The translations under genes and the position numbers were made by a program. A DNA stretch of 64,000 nt from Inconstantimicrobium porci (GTDB lineage: Bacteria > Bacillota > Clostridia > Clostridiales > Clostridiaceae): contig NZ_VULX01000011.1 in NCBI RefSeq assembly GCF_009696465.1, positions 1-64,000 of the forward strand. The letters run 5' to 3'. The notes beneath the pieces were generated by a model, which did not search any database, was not told the origin of the DNA, and worked only from the letters and a program-made list of their open reading frames with translations. This document shows, piece after piece, positions 27,070 to 36,142 of this stretch. Position 1 is the stretch's first letter, and each line of letters opens with the position of its first letter.

Positions 27070-28890
27070 CTACTTTTCAAAATATAAAACATCCCAATAT
27101 TCTAGTTTTGGAACACTAATCTCTATATATTTTCCTTTTGAGTCGCTCCCTTTCTTAAAGCTTAACTCTGTACTTTTTCCATTATCTATATCAGGTGATG
27201 CCAAGTTTACCTTTTTGACATCTGTATCTGTGTAATATTTTACTTTCATTTTTACTGCTTCTTTCGGTTTCTTACATTCACCATCATCATCTCTCCAGTT
27301 AGTTGACTCTACTCCAAGAAGATTGATTAAATTAATCATTTCATACTTATCATTCTTTCTTGCACTTGCCCATATCGAATCAGCCTCTGCAGTGTCACTT
27401 GTCTTATAATTCTCCACTCTAACGGCCTCTTCCTTATCAACTTCTTCATTTTTATCAAGAAGTATATTTTCATAAGCAGTAAGAAAATCATAATAACTTC
27501 TCATATCCTTTTTAAGTTTGTCTGACATAACAAGATCCTTATTAGGAAAATATTCATTGCAAAGCATATTAACTTTATCACCAATTTCTATATGAGATGC
27601 TCCGTTTGAGAACATTGCAGCATCAGTAAGTTTAACTGCATTATCATTAAAGTGTCCTTCCTTGAAGTTATAGTTCATATAAGCTGCAAGAACTACTGCT
27701 TTATACTTTGGTGAAAATCCTCTTAAGAGATCTATACAGTTTTTAATTGAATCGAAAGTAGCATACTTAGTAGGCCATATCTCCTTATATAGAAAATCAA
27801 GATCTGATTTTGCTGCTGTATTAGATTCTCCATAGCCATTTACAGGATTAAAGACAATTCTTTTATTTAAAGCTTTTTTTGCATTGTTAAGAAATCCATC
27901 ATAACCAGCACTTAAATCAACTGATTCACCTTTATTGTCATATAAATACCCTCTATCCCCTAAGGAATCGACATGCCAGATATCAAATGGATAAACCTGC
28001 ATAGCTTCTTTCTCTCTCTTAAATATATATTTCTGCCATTCTTCATTTGCAGGATTAAATATAAATAGCTGACTTGATGCCCAAGTGTTTGGAAGAGGAT
28101 GAAAATCCTGTTCAGTCTTTTCTGCGTCTTTATAGAGAGCCCAATCCTGCTTTACACCATTTTTTTCATATCCATAAAATGCGCCAAACATTAAATTATA
28201 ATTAGCTGCCATCATATTATTCTCATGGCAATACTTTATAAAATCCTTAACAGTTGCACCATAATTAGTTCTGTTAGCAATATCAGGCCAGCTTTCATCT
28301 GGCTTGTCCACAGTTCCTGCTAGTGGTTTATCATGCTTATACTGCCAGTCATAAAACTGAATACAGTTTATATGATATTTTGTAAGATCATCGATAATCT
28401 TCTTATTATCAGCACTGCTTCTCTTATCAAAATCAGTGAGATATCCATATCTAGGATATCTGCTATAATCCGAAGATACATCCACTGCAGTTGCTATATA
28501 ATCCTTAACTGAAGTATTATCTATAAGGTATGATTCGACAAGATAACCTGTAAAATCATCTTTAGGCGCCTTCCATGTAAAACTTATTTCTTTTGAGGAA
28601 GGAATTCTTATTTCCTTCCTACCAACTGTTTTATTCAGATGTCTGAAATAAACGCAGACCTTTTTATTAACATAGTCTTTGCTTTTATCTGATAACTTTA
28701 TTTTAAAATTCACAGTATCAGATGGAGCATATCTTGATTTATCAGTATACATATCAAGCAATACACTATTTTTGTTTTCTATCACTGATACTTTTCTAGT
28801 ATCCCTGAAAAATCTATACGCTGCAAAACTACCTAGAGCTATTACTCCAGCTGCAATGCAAATAGTTATTAAAATTTTCTTTTTCTTCAT
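27070..28890 (-). CDS. GH66 dextranase-type enzyme, membrane-anchored
   Basis: This 606-residue enzyme has an N-terminal signal-anchor (KKILITICIAAGVIALGSFA, about 4-23) without a lipobox. A beta domain (about 40-140) leads into the barrel, where DIWHVDSLGDRG (about 315) holds the expected nucleophile Asp and FLYKEIWPTKYA (about 380) the acid/base Glu. A C-terminal beta domain ends YWDVLYFEK. It is probably attached to the outer face of the membrane, cutting dextran for uptake by the adjacent ABC transporter. It starts 2 bp after the end of the permease gene upstream. Confidence 0.88.
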   Translation of the reverse strand: MKKKKILITICIAAGVIALGSFAAYRFFRDTRKVSVIENKNSVLLDMYTDKSRYAPSDTVNFKIKLSDKSKDYVNKKVCVYFRHLNKTVGRKEIRIPSSKEISFTWKAPKDDFTGYLVESYLIDNTSVKDYIATAVDVSSDYSRYPRYGYLTDFDKRSSADNKKIIDDLTKYHINCIQFYDWQYKHDKPLAGTVDKPDESWPDIANRTNYGATVKDFIKYCHENNMMAANYNLMFGAFYGYEKNGVKQDWALYKDAEKTEQDFHPLPNTWASSQLFIFNPANEEWQKYIFKREKEAMQVYPFDIWHVDSLGDRGYLYDNKGESVDLSAGYDGFLNNAKKALNKRIVFNPVNGYGESNTAAKSDLDFLYKEIWPTKYATFDSIKNCIDLLRGFSPKYKAVVLAAYMNYNFKEGHFNDNAVKLTDAAMFSNGASHIEIGDKVNMLCNEYFPNKDLVMSDKLKKDMRSYYDFLTAYENILLDKNEEVDKEEAVRVENYKTSDTAEADSIWASARKNDKYEMINLINLLGVESTNWRDDDGECKKPKEAVKMKVKYYTDTDVKKVNLASPDIDNGKSTELSFKKGSDSKGKYIEISVPKLEYWDVLYFEK

Positions 28891-28892
28891 AA

Positions 28893-29726
28893 CTAACCTT
28901 TTATACCTCCTTCAGTCATTCCAGATTGAACAAAGTATTTCTGAGTTATGATAAAGATTATTATTTCAGGTATAAACGTAATCATAGCACCTGCAAAAAC
29001 AAGTCCCCATGATGTTGCATGCTGTCCTCTGAACAGCTGAAGACCTACTGGTAGTGTCCATTTATCTGGATTCTTTATAAATGTCAATACACCAAAGAAA
29101 TCACACCATGTTCCAGTAAATATTCCAATGCCTAAAGTTCCTAATGAAGGCTTAGAAAGTGGAAGCACAATTTTTCTATAAATTGTCCATCTTGTTCCAC
29201 CATCCATAATTACAGATTCTTCAAGATCTCTTGGAAGCTGTTCAAAGAATCCTCTCAGGAAAAATGTATTTCCTGCAACTCCTCCACCTACTGACAAAAG
29301 AATTAAACCTTTATACGTATCAACAAGCCCCATACTATTGATAACACTATACTGAGCAACGATATTTAAAACCCCTGGAACCATCATTGTAAATAGATAT
29401 ATATTAAATAAAATCTCCTTTCCTGGAAAATCAAATCTTGCAAAACCATACGCTGAAAGTGATGATACAAACAATACACATATTGTTGTAACTACAGCCA
29501 GGAAGGTTGAATTTAGAAAATATCTGAAGAAGTTATTTGATGACCACACCTCTGCATAATTACCAAAATACCAGTCTCTTGGCAAAATTCTTGGTGGATA
29601 AGGCAAAGTGAATGTTTCTTTTACAAGTGATGTTGAAAACATTGAAAGAAACGGTATTATTGCAATGATTACAAATAACCAAAGTACAAGATGAATAATA
29701 AATTTTAATTTTTTACTTGTTACCAT
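28893..29726 (-). CDS. Carbohydrate ABC transporter permease (MalG type)
   Basis: This 277-residue inner-membrane protein has six predicted helices and the conserved EAA loop near EESVIMDGGTRWTIYRKIVL (about 180-200), which contacts the ATPase. It belongs to the CUT1 family of oligosaccharide importers. It follows the MalF-type permease by 12 bp and precedes the GH66 gene by 2 bp, so the three are one transcription unit. No ATPase gene is present in the locus, which suggests use of a shared MsmX/MsmK-type ATPase encoded elsewhere. Confidence 0.92.
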   Translation of the reverse strand: MVTSKKLKFIIHLVLWLFVIIAIIPFLSMFSTSLVKETFTLPYPPRILPRDWYFGNYAEVWSSNNFFRYFLNSTFLAVVTTICVLFVSSLSAYGFARFDFPGKEILFNIYLFTMMVPGVLNIVAQYSVINSMGLVDTYKGLILLSVGGGVAGNTFFLRGFFEQLPRDLEESVIMDGGTRWTIYRKIVLPLSKPSLGTLGIGIFTGTWCDFFGVLTFIKNPDKWTLPVGLQLFRGQHATSWGLVFAGAMITFIPEIIIFIITQKYFVQSGMTEGGIKG

Positions 29727-29738
29727 ATCTTTCGCCCC

Positions 29739-30689
29739 CTAATTTCTTTCATATTTAAAGAATTTATTTCTTGCTATTGTTAAAATGATAATAGATAAAC
29801 CAATTATTACACTTAATGCACAAGCATAACCAAAGTTGAAGTATTTAAATGCCTGATTATACATGTAGTTCTGTAAAACATCTGTTGTACCAAGAGGTCC
29901 ACCTTGTGTAATCATGTATACTGCAATGAATACATTGAATGATCCAATTATCAAATTAATCAAAATGTAATAAGTTGTATTTTTTAATAAAGGTAAAGTT
30001 ATTTTAAAGAATGTCTGAACTGGTTTTGAACCATCTATAGCAGCCGCTTCGTAGACTTCCTTTGAAATCCCCTGAAGTGCAGCAAGATAAATAAACATTG
30101 TCCAGCCTACATTCTTCCATATTCCAAGAATCCATATAACAGCATTAGCTGTCCATGTATTCTGAAGCCATGCAACTGGCTCCTTAATAATGTGAAGCTT
30201 CAAAAGAAAATAATTTGCAAGTCCATGATCTCCATCCTGGAATATATAAATGAAGATAATAGCTACTACTATCCAGTCAACCAATACTGGAAGATACAGA
30301 GCTCCTCTATAAAATAAGTTGAATTTTTTTACGCTGTTAATAAGTACTGCCATTATAAGGCCTATAAGCATTCCGAGCGGAATTGTAAACACTCCATATA
30401 AAATAACGTTTCTGAATGCCAGCCAGAATTTTTCTTTTTCATCTCCAATTAATGCAAGTTTATAGTTATCAAGTCCTACAAATGGGCTCTTTGTCCCAGG
30501 AATTAAATTGTACTTTGTAAAACTCATATATATATTCTTAATCTGAGGATAAATAACAAAAATAAGTACTAAAATCATTCCTATTAAAATATAAGGTGCT
30601 ACTTCGCCCCACTGCTTCAAGCCTTTTTTAACTTTTTGCTTCGGAGTAAGCTTTTTAGGAATAAAAGTTGTTTTAACAGTCCTCTGCAT
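29739..30689 (-). CDS. Carbohydrate ABC transporter permease (MalF type)
   Basis: This 316-residue membrane protein of the CUT1 family has helices beginning at about 35 (PYILIGMILVLIFVIYPQIK) and the EAA loop at VYEAAAIDGSKPVQTFFKIT (about 220). The N-terminus is long and basic. It is separated from the binding-protein gene upstream by 270 bp that contains a copy of the dispersed repeat, but it shares direction and function with it. It should form the channel with the MalG-type partner at 28893. Confidence 0.92.
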   Translation of the reverse strand: MQRTVKTTFIPKKLTPKQKVKKGLKQWGEVAPYILIGMILVLIFVIYPQIKNIYMSFTKYNLIPGTKSPFVGLDNYKLALIGDEKEKFWLAFRNVILYGVFTIPLGMLIGLIMAVLINSVKKFNLFYRGALYLPVLVDWIVVAIIFIYIFQDGDHGLANYFLLKLHIIKEPVAWLQNTWTANAVIWILGIWKNVGWTMFIYLAALQGISKEVYEAAAIDGSKPVQTFFKITLPLLKNTTYYILINLIIGSFNVFIAVYMITQGGPLGTTDVLQNYMYNQAFKYFNFGYACALSVIIGLSIIILTIARNKFFKYERN

Positions 30690-30775
30690 GATATACCTCC
30701 CTCTTACTTAAACCTTTGAACAAATAATTGTTCACTGTTCTATAATAAATATATAAATATCATCAATAATCATTG

Positions 30776-30917
30776 AAGGATGAAACTCCGCTGGAGTTTC
30801 ATAATAAGAGGATAAATCCTCTAAAAAACTCTTTAAGTCCTTCAATTTCAGAGGTTTGGAGGTAAAACCTCCAATAAAACTTAGAAATTTGTGAACGTAG
30901 CGAATAAATTTCATCCT
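30776..30917 (+). repeat. Dispersed palindromic repeat, copy A
   Basis: The copy starts AAGGATGAAACTCCGCTGGA, with a stem GAAACTCC/GGAGTTTC. It has the core GGTTTGGAGGT/ACCTCC and ends GTAGCGAATAAATTTCATCC. The ends themselves (GGATGAAA/TTTCATCC) are inverted. It lies between the binding-protein and permease genes. Related copies are at 52038, 53240 (inverted), 44630 (inverted) and 41637 (partial). It may lower readthrough from the binding-protein gene into the permeases. Confidence 0.8.
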
Positions 30918-30959
30918 GTACTCTAATCCCTAATCTCCTATCTCATAGTTATGATTAAT

Positions 30960-32231
30960 TTATTTTGCAACAAATAAAGGATCAAGTTCTTTTGCAAGCT
31001 CATCAAGTACCTGCTTTGGCTGTCCTTTCTTTCTCATAACTTTTTCAAAAGCTTTTGAAATCTTATCATTCATTTGTTCCCAATTAGGATTTGGTATTCT
31101 TGCCCAAGCTGTTTTTGTCTGATTAACATATAGTTTTATAACCTCATCCTTTGTAACTTCTGCATCACCTGCTGCATCCTTGTTTGTAGGGATTAATGAA
31201 GCTTTTAATGCCATAGTCTTTTGAGGTTCATTATCAAGTAAATATTTCATAAATGTCCATGCTTCCTTTGGATGTTTGCAGTTCTTAAACATTACAATAT
31301 CTTGTCCACCAACAACTGAAATACTTCCAGCAGAACCTTGTGGCATTAAAGCATATGATGTATTTTGTTTGTCTTTATCAGTTAATATACTGTTAAACCA
31401 AGGTCCATCATCTATCATTAAATAATTACCGTCTTTCTTAACTCCATCCCAAGTACCAGGTTGTCCTCCTAATAAGCATTTACCGATTATTCCATCATCC
31501 TTAAGCTTTACTAATTTTTCTAGAGCCGCAACACTCTCAGCACTGTTAATAAATCCAGATGCTTTTGTGTACTTATCATCGCAGTATTTTCCACCTAGAG
31601 ATAAGAAATATGGTGCCATACTCCAGCCATCATTCCCTGCAACTCCAATTAGTCCATTTTTATGCTTTCCTTTTATTTTCTCTGCAGCAGTTACTAAATC
31701 ATCAAATGACTTAGGCGCTTCAGTAAGTCCAGCTTCTTTCAAAGCAGCCTTATTATAAATAGCTATTTTTGTGTTTGCATCAAGAGGAAGACCATAGTAC
31801 TTTCCCTGCCATAAATTTGTAGCCATAGGAGCTTCAAAACACTTATCTTTAAGTTCATTAAATCCTTCCATTTCCTGAACTTCATTTAATGCTCCAGTTT
31901 TTGCGAACTCAGGAACCCATACAATATCCATTCTCATCATATCTGGTGCAGAACTTCCTGCAACACCTTGTACAACTTGTTGCTTTAGCCCTTCAGTAGG
32001 CATCTTTACCGGTTTAATTTTAATATTAGGATATTTCTTTTCAAATGCAGGCAAAACTTCTTTTGTAAATACCTTATCTTCAGTATCACTGTAAGTATGC
32101 CAGAATTTTAGTTCTACCTTTTCATTTGAACTTGTCTGATTCTTTGATGCATCTGAATTTCCACATCCAGTAAATATACTTGCTGTTATTACGCCCATCA
32201 TTAGTAATGATAAAATCTTTTTTGTTTTCAT
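30960..32231 (-). CDS. Oligosaccharide-binding lipoprotein of the ABC importer
   Basis: This 423-residue extracellular solute-binding protein (CUT1 type) has a lipoprotein signal with lipobox FTGC (Cys about 23). The mature protein has KFWHTYSDTEDKVFTKEVLP near the start and GLPLDANTKIAIYNKAAL (about 150), as in family 1 binding proteins for sugars. It is the first gene of the operon and faces the divergent LacI gene across a 544-bp regulatory region. By context its ligands are isomaltooligosaccharides. Confidence 0.93.
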   Translation of the reverse strand: MKTKKILSLLMMGVITASIFTGCGNSDASKNQTSSNEKVELKFWHTYSDTEDKVFTKEVLPAFEKKYPNIKIKPVKMPTEGLKQQVVQGVAGSSAPDMMRMDIVWVPEFAKTGALNEVQEMEGFNELKDKCFEAPMATNLWQGKYYGLPLDANTKIAIYNKAALKEAGLTEAPKSFDDLVTAAEKIKGKHKNGLIGVAGNDGWSMAPYFLSLGGKYCDDKYTKASGFINSAESVAALEKLVKLKDDGIIGKCLLGGQPGTWDGVKKDGNYLMIDDGPWFNSILTDKDKQNTSYALMPQGSAGSISVVGGQDIVMFKNCKHPKEAWTFMKYLLDNEPQKTMALKASLIPTNKDAAGDAEVTKDEVIKLYVNQTKTAWARIPNPNWEQMNDKISKAFEKVMRKKGQPKQVLDELAKELDPLFVAK

Positions 32232-32303
32232 AAAAATTCCTCCATGAAAAAAATATATAATATTAAGTTATTATAAAAAATAATAGCCTATATTCGCTTT
32301 ATG

Positions 32304-32319
32304 TTGTAAACGTTTATAA
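32304..32319. promoter_or_regulatory. Probable LacI-family operator 1
   Basis: TTGTAAACGTTTATAA is a near-perfect palindrome centred on CG, the hallmark of LacI/CcpA-type sites. It lies about 75 bp upstream of the binding-protein start. It may bind the adjacent regulator or CcpA. Confidence 0.65.
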
Positions 32320-32424
32320 GAGGCTTATTATATTGCTAAATTAATATCATATAGTACGATATATTGCATTTATTGTAATATATCCTTGAATTTTTATTGC
32401 TTATATTATTCTTACATTACCTTA

Positions 32425-32445
32425 TGCGTTTACGTTTTCATTTAC
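32425..32445. promoter_or_regulatory. LacI-type half sites
   Basis: GCGTTTACGTTTTCATTTAC contains two CGTTT half sites in tandem, in the middle of the divergent region. It is weaker than the two palindromes. Confidence 0.35.
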
Positions 32446-32516
32446 AATTTCATTATAACATCATCATCAACATTTTCAACATATTCATATTTTGTTATTT
32501 TGTGTATTTTTTCTTT

Positions 32517-32530
32517 TTTAAACGTTTATA
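32517..32530. promoter_or_regulatory. Probable LacI-family operator 2
   Basis: TTTAAACGTTTATA repeats the AAACGTTTA core of operator 1 about 210 bp away. Such spacing would allow looping by a tetrameric or paired repressor. Another CTTACGTTTACTTTC site with a nearby GTATAAAC lies at about 32661-32693. Confidence 0.6.
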
Positions 32531-32775
32531 AATGTTAATTACATTAAATATAATTAGTAAAAATACTTTTATTACATTTTGCCCCAATAATAAATGCAAA
32601 TATTGTAAATATTGTATTTGAATTTATTTTGTTGTTATTATATTATTTAATTAACGAAGTCTTACGTTTACTTTCACGGTAAAGTATAAACATTACTATA
32701 TTGAATATATTGTAAAATTAATGTAAAATGTATTTATTTTAGTAAAACTTCAAAATAATATTTAGGGATGATCAT

Positions 32776-33798
32776 ATGGTGACAATTAAACAGATGGCAG
32801 AAATGCTTGGCGTTAGTACAACTACTATATCTAATGTAATTCATGGAAAAACAAAAGAAGTTTCAAAAGAAACTGTAAAAAGAGTAAACGAACTTATTGA
32901 AGCATGTGAATATGTTCCAAATATCAATGCCAGAAACTTAGCTCAAAATAAATCAAAGATTATTGGTCTTGCTATAAAGCCAAGACAAAGCAAATACAAA
33001 AAAACAACAAAAGATATTTTTATAAATGAACTAACCAGCGATATTGAAGATTATGTACGAAAGAATGGATATTATATGATGCTGTATATATCTGAAGATA
33101 TTTATGAAATAATTAATTCAGTATCAAGCTGGAATGTAGACGGGCTTATTTTAATGGGTATGTCAACTGACGATTGTATAATGTTAAAACAGAAATTTAA
33201 AAAACCAATGGTCTTTATTGACAGCTACTTTGATAACAGAGTAGTTGATTATGTTAATGTAGGCCTTGATGATGTAGGTGGCTGTCATGATATTACAAAA
33301 TACCTAATTGAGAATGGACATAAAAAGATAGCTTATATAGCCGATAACTGTGAAGGCTGTGATAAATACAGATATTTAGGTTTTAGAAATGCCTTAATTG
33401 AATCTAAAATCATGATTTCAGATCAAAACTTTATACTTATACAATCAGAAAGAAATAAGTTAGGTGCAAGTCTTGAGGATATCTTTAATGCATCTAAGCA
33501 TTTTACAGCCTTAGTCTGTGCATCTGATTATTATGCTGTCTTGATTATGAACTATCTTATGGACAAGGGTGTCAAAATACCAGAAGATATTTCAATCGTA
33601 GGCTTCGATGACAACATTTATGCACAAATTGTACGTCCACACTTGTCTACAGTTCACCAGGATATTTCTGAAAAAAGCAAAGTTGCTGTAGAAAAATTAT
33701 TTAAAATGATTGAAAATGAAAGTCTGTCAGAAAAAAATACAATCCTACCTACAACAATCGTAATAAGAAATAGTGTAAAAAAAATAGCCGGGAAATAA
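32776..33798 (+). CDS. LacI-family transcription regulator of the dextran locus
   Basis: This 340-residue regulator has an N-terminal LacI helix-turn-helix (TIKQMAEMLGVSTTTISNVI) and hinge (VPNINARNLAQNKSK). A periplasmic-binding-like effector domain follows: GLILMGMST, YVNVGLDDVGGCHDITKYL, VCASDYYAVLIMNYLMDKG, and SIVGFDDNIYAQIVRPHLST. It is divergent from the transporter and hydrolase genes and its typical ACGTTTA palindromes lie between, so it probably represses them until a glucan-derived sugar binds. A terminator overlaps its stop codon. Confidence 0.93.
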   Translation: MVTIKQMAEMLGVSTTTISNVIHGKTKEVSKETVKRVNELIEACEYVPNINARNLAQNKSKIIGLAIKPRQSKYKKTTKDIFINELTSDIEDYVRKNGYYMMLYISEDIYEIINSVSSWNVDGLILMGMSTDDCIMLKQKFKKPMVFIDSYFDNRVVDYVNVGLDDVGGCHDITKYLIENGHKKIAYIADNCEGCDKYRYLGFRNALIESKIMISDQNFILIQSERNKLGASLEDIFNASKHFTALVCASDYYAVLIMNYLMDKGVKIPEDISIVGFDDNIYAQIVRPHLSTVHQDISEKSKVAVEKLFKMIENESLSEKNTILPTTIVIRNSVKKIAGK

Positions 33799-33818
33799 AT
33801 ATCCCCAGCTATTTTTTA
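33779..33818 (+). terminator. Terminator of the LacI gene
   Basis: The arms AAATAGC and GCTATTT enclose GGGGA-type inner pairing (CCGGG/CCCC), followed by TTTTTT. The left arm overlaps the last codons of the LacI gene. Confidence 0.75.
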
Positions 33819-33859
33819 TTCATTTTAATCTATTAATTACAATTCCATCTGCAATATAT

Positions 33860-34098
33860 CTATACTAAACCAAAATGTGTTTCAACTATTTTTAATGTAT
33901 CTTCTATTTTTCTATTACTATCTCTGGCAATAGAAAAATAACAGTTGTTTTTGATAATTTCAATTTCACGCCTATTAACTAAATCTACCGTATTAAACAC
34001 ATTCTCAAAGCTTCTATCTGCATTAGGAAAAGATTTTACACATTCATAAAAATCTCTTTTTTCAGGTCTGTTAATAATATATTATTCTTAATATCCAT
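33860..34098 (-). pseudogene. Small gene of unknown function with frameshift
   Basis: An AAAGGAG site precedes the ATG at 34098. The first frame (MDIKNNILLTDLKKEIFMNV) soon stops. A shifted frame gives NRPEKRDFYECVKSFPNADR, SFENVFNTVDLVNRREIEII, KNNCYFSIARDSNRKIEDTL and ends at 33860. The join falls in the AT-repeat TATATTATTAA, where slippage errors are easy. The combined product would be about 80 residues. I do not recognise the family. Confidence 0.5.
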
Positions 34099-34151
34099 AT
34101 GATAATCTCCTTTATAGCAATAAAACCATATTAATTTATTATAACTTATAT

Positions 34152-35030
34152 TTACAGAATTTCAAGTTCTTCTTTTATTTCCTTGTTATACTTAAGGAAA
34201 TTATTTAATTCCTCTTCTTTTTTGAATAAAACATCAGTATACTCTGTAGTATTATCTTCACGTATAAGTCTGAAATATAGTGACCTTACAAAATTCTTTG
34301 TATTAACTCTCTGAATGTACTTTTCATCACTGTACCCAGGTGTAATAACGCTGCCTAATCTGCTTATCCATTGACACACTTTTTCTCTGCCAAGAACATT
34401 TCTGATGACAACTTCATAGACCACTGTTGCCATTCTCTCATCTTCTTCATGTGATAACAAATATTTTGTATTTTCTAAAACGTGGTTAAATCCATCAAGT
34501 ACTTTCAACATAGTTTCTTTATCACACTGCTTACTTCTTACTATGCTGCATAAAACATCAGCTCCATGTGCAGCTGCATGCATCCAGCCAATTCTCTCTT
34601 CATATCCTCTTAAATCTTTTTCCTCATTATAATATCTTATTACACAATCTTTTAAGTTGTTGAATTCTTCTAAAGATAAATACTGCTTCTGCATATTCAT
34701 ATATAATAAAAGATCAATGACTAACATCGAGAACGTTCTTGTTACTACGCTGTCCTCTTTCTCGCTGCCTATCTTGTAAAACAAATGATTTTTATCTAAG
34801 ATAACATTCAAAATTTCTTTTAATTCTTCACTATTAAAATAACATTTTTCCGTAATCCAATAACAAAAAGTAGAATATATCAGTTCATCCCTCAAATGAG
34901 GATCAGTATCTCCTATATACTTAAGCATAAGATCTGTTGTTTCCTTTATAACCTTTTTATCATCTTCTTTATAATCATTATGCTTAATTTCCTCTAGTTT
35001 CTTTAAAAGTTCTTCTCTTTCATTATTCAA
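34152..35030 (-). CDS. DUF2785-family protein
   Basis: This 292-residue all-helical cytoplasmic protein is recognised as DUF2785 by DPHLRDELIYSTFCYWI (about 58-74), ERIGWMHAAAHGADVLCSIV (about 142-161) and the C-terminal VYEVVIRNVLGREKVCQWIS. No catalytic site is known for the family. It starts 50 bp after the LD-carboxypeptidase-type gene in the same direction, so the two may be co-transcribed, but no shared function is evident. Confidence 0.85.
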   Translation of the reverse strand: MNNEREELLKKLEEIKHNDYKEDDKKVIKETTDLMLKYIGDTDPHLRDELIYSTFCYWITEKCYFNSEELKEILNVILDKNHLFYKIGSEKEDSVVTRTFSMLVIDLLLYMNMQKQYLSLEEFNNLKDCVIRYYNEEKDLRGYEERIGWMHAAAHGADVLCSIVRSKQCDKETMLKVLDGFNHVLENTKYLLSHEEDERMATVVYEVVIRNVLGREKVCQWISRLGSVITPGYSDEKYIQRVNTKNFVRSLYFRLIREDNTTEYTDVLFKKEEELNNFLKYNKEIKEELEIL

Positions 35031-35079
35031 GCTTGGCCATCCCTTCTAGTATATTTAAGTTTAAGATTTTTCCTACTGG

Positions 35080-36111
35080 TTATTCCACTACTCTTTCCAG
35101 CAGCTTAATTGTCTTGTTATCAGCATCAATTTCACATTCGATGCCAAAAGGTATAATTCCTATAGGCTCACTATGTCCAAAATTAGCATTGTAGATGACT
35201 ATCATATCTTCCCTGCCGTATTCCTTAAGTACCATTTTGTACTGTTCTTTATATTCTTCATAATAAACTTCACCCTGAGGTTTACCACAGATTATCCCTC
35301 TGATAGCGCCAAGAATTCCTTGTGCTCCTAAGTTTCTTAAATAATATCTTATTAAATCTGGGCTTGGCTTCTCTTCACTGGTCTCTAAAAATAATATTTT
35401 ATCCTTCCACTCCTCAAGTGATGGCCATATATCTGTTCCTATATACATAGGCATAGCGTCAAGACATCCCCCTAAAAGCTTTCCTGCCGCTTTTCCATGT
35501 CCTTGAAGCACTTCATAACCTTTTTCATCAATAAGATGTTTCTTTGCTTTATTCATATTTTCTTCGCACCAGCTTATAAATTCATTTGTCCAATAATCAC
35601 ATTTTTTAATTTCGTAAGTTTCTTCTGCATCAAAAAGCATCTTTCTCACTGCATTTTCAGTATAGTCATACATATCAACATAGTTGGCAAAATCACATAT
35701 GAGTGCAGGTCCATAATATGAAACAAGACCAGCCTTATACATCATAAGATGATTTGCTGTAGTATCTGAAAATCCCATGAAAATTTTTGGATTATTCCTT
35801 ATAACATCGTAATCGATATATGGAAGCAGTCTTATAGTATCTTCACCACCAATTGCACAAATAATTCCCTTTATGGACTTATCCTTAAATGCATTCATAA
35901 GATCCTCTGCTCTTTTTTCAGGATGATTATATATATAATCAACTCCTTTTAATGCATTTTCCATAGTAACAACTTCAAGTCCAAACTTTTCTTCAAGTCT
36001 TTTCTTACCTAATTCATATTTATGTAATATTTCTTTTTCCCCTAAAATACCGCTGGATAAGCTAACAATTGCAACTCTATCTCCCTTGCATAGTCTTTCT
36101 GGTTTTATCAT
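35080..36111 (-). CDS. LD-carboxypeptidase / MccF-type serine peptidase (S66)
   Basis: This 343-residue peptidase belongs to family S66, which trims peptidoglycan tetrapeptides or cleaves microcin-C-like peptide-nucleotides. The nucleophile Ser lies in FMGFSDTTANHL (about 113), the catalytic Glu in LFLETSEEKPSPD (about 245) and the His in NFGHSEPIG (about 313). Length and the conserved AIGGEDTIRLLPYID block match the MccF-like subgroup. There is no signal peptide, so it acts in the cytoplasm: cell-wall recycling or self-protection from a peptide antibiotic are both possible. An upstream GGGGGG-rich site precedes the ATG. Confidence 0.9.
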   Translation of the reverse strand: MIKPERLCKGDRVAIVSLSSGILGEKEILHKYELGKKRLEEKFGLEVVTMENALKGVDYIYNHPEKRAEDLMNAFKDKSIKGIICAIGGEDTIRLLPYIDYDVIRNNPKIFMGFSDTTANHLMMYKAGLVSYYGPALICDFANYVDMYDYTENAVRKMLFDAEETYEIKKCDYWTNEFISWCEENMNKAKKHLIDEKGYEVLQGHGKAAGKLLGGCLDAMPMYIGTDIWPSLEEWKDKILFLETSEEKPSPDLIRYYLRNLGAQGILGAIRGIICGKPQGEVYYEEYKEQYKMVLKEYGREDMIVIYNANFGHSEPIGIIPFGIECEIDADNKTIKLLERVVE

Positions 36112-36142
36112 TCAAATCCCCCCTTTTGTTGTGTATTTTTTC

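Larger units (their letters stand above)
32232..32775. promoter_or_regulatory. Divergent promoter region of the dextran locus
   Basis: This 544-bp stretch has no coding content and is very AT-rich. It separates the binding-protein gene (minus) from the LacI gene (plus). At least two ACGTTTA-type palindromes and several half sites lie in it and are listed separately. Promoters for both directions must lie here, but the AT content makes individual -10 boxes ambiguous. Confidence 0.7.

Noticed and set aside
30732-30914. Minus-strand 60-codon frame as a gene
   Set aside because: It lies entirely within copy A of the dispersed repeat and its flanks, has no ribosome site and encodes no recognisable pattern.
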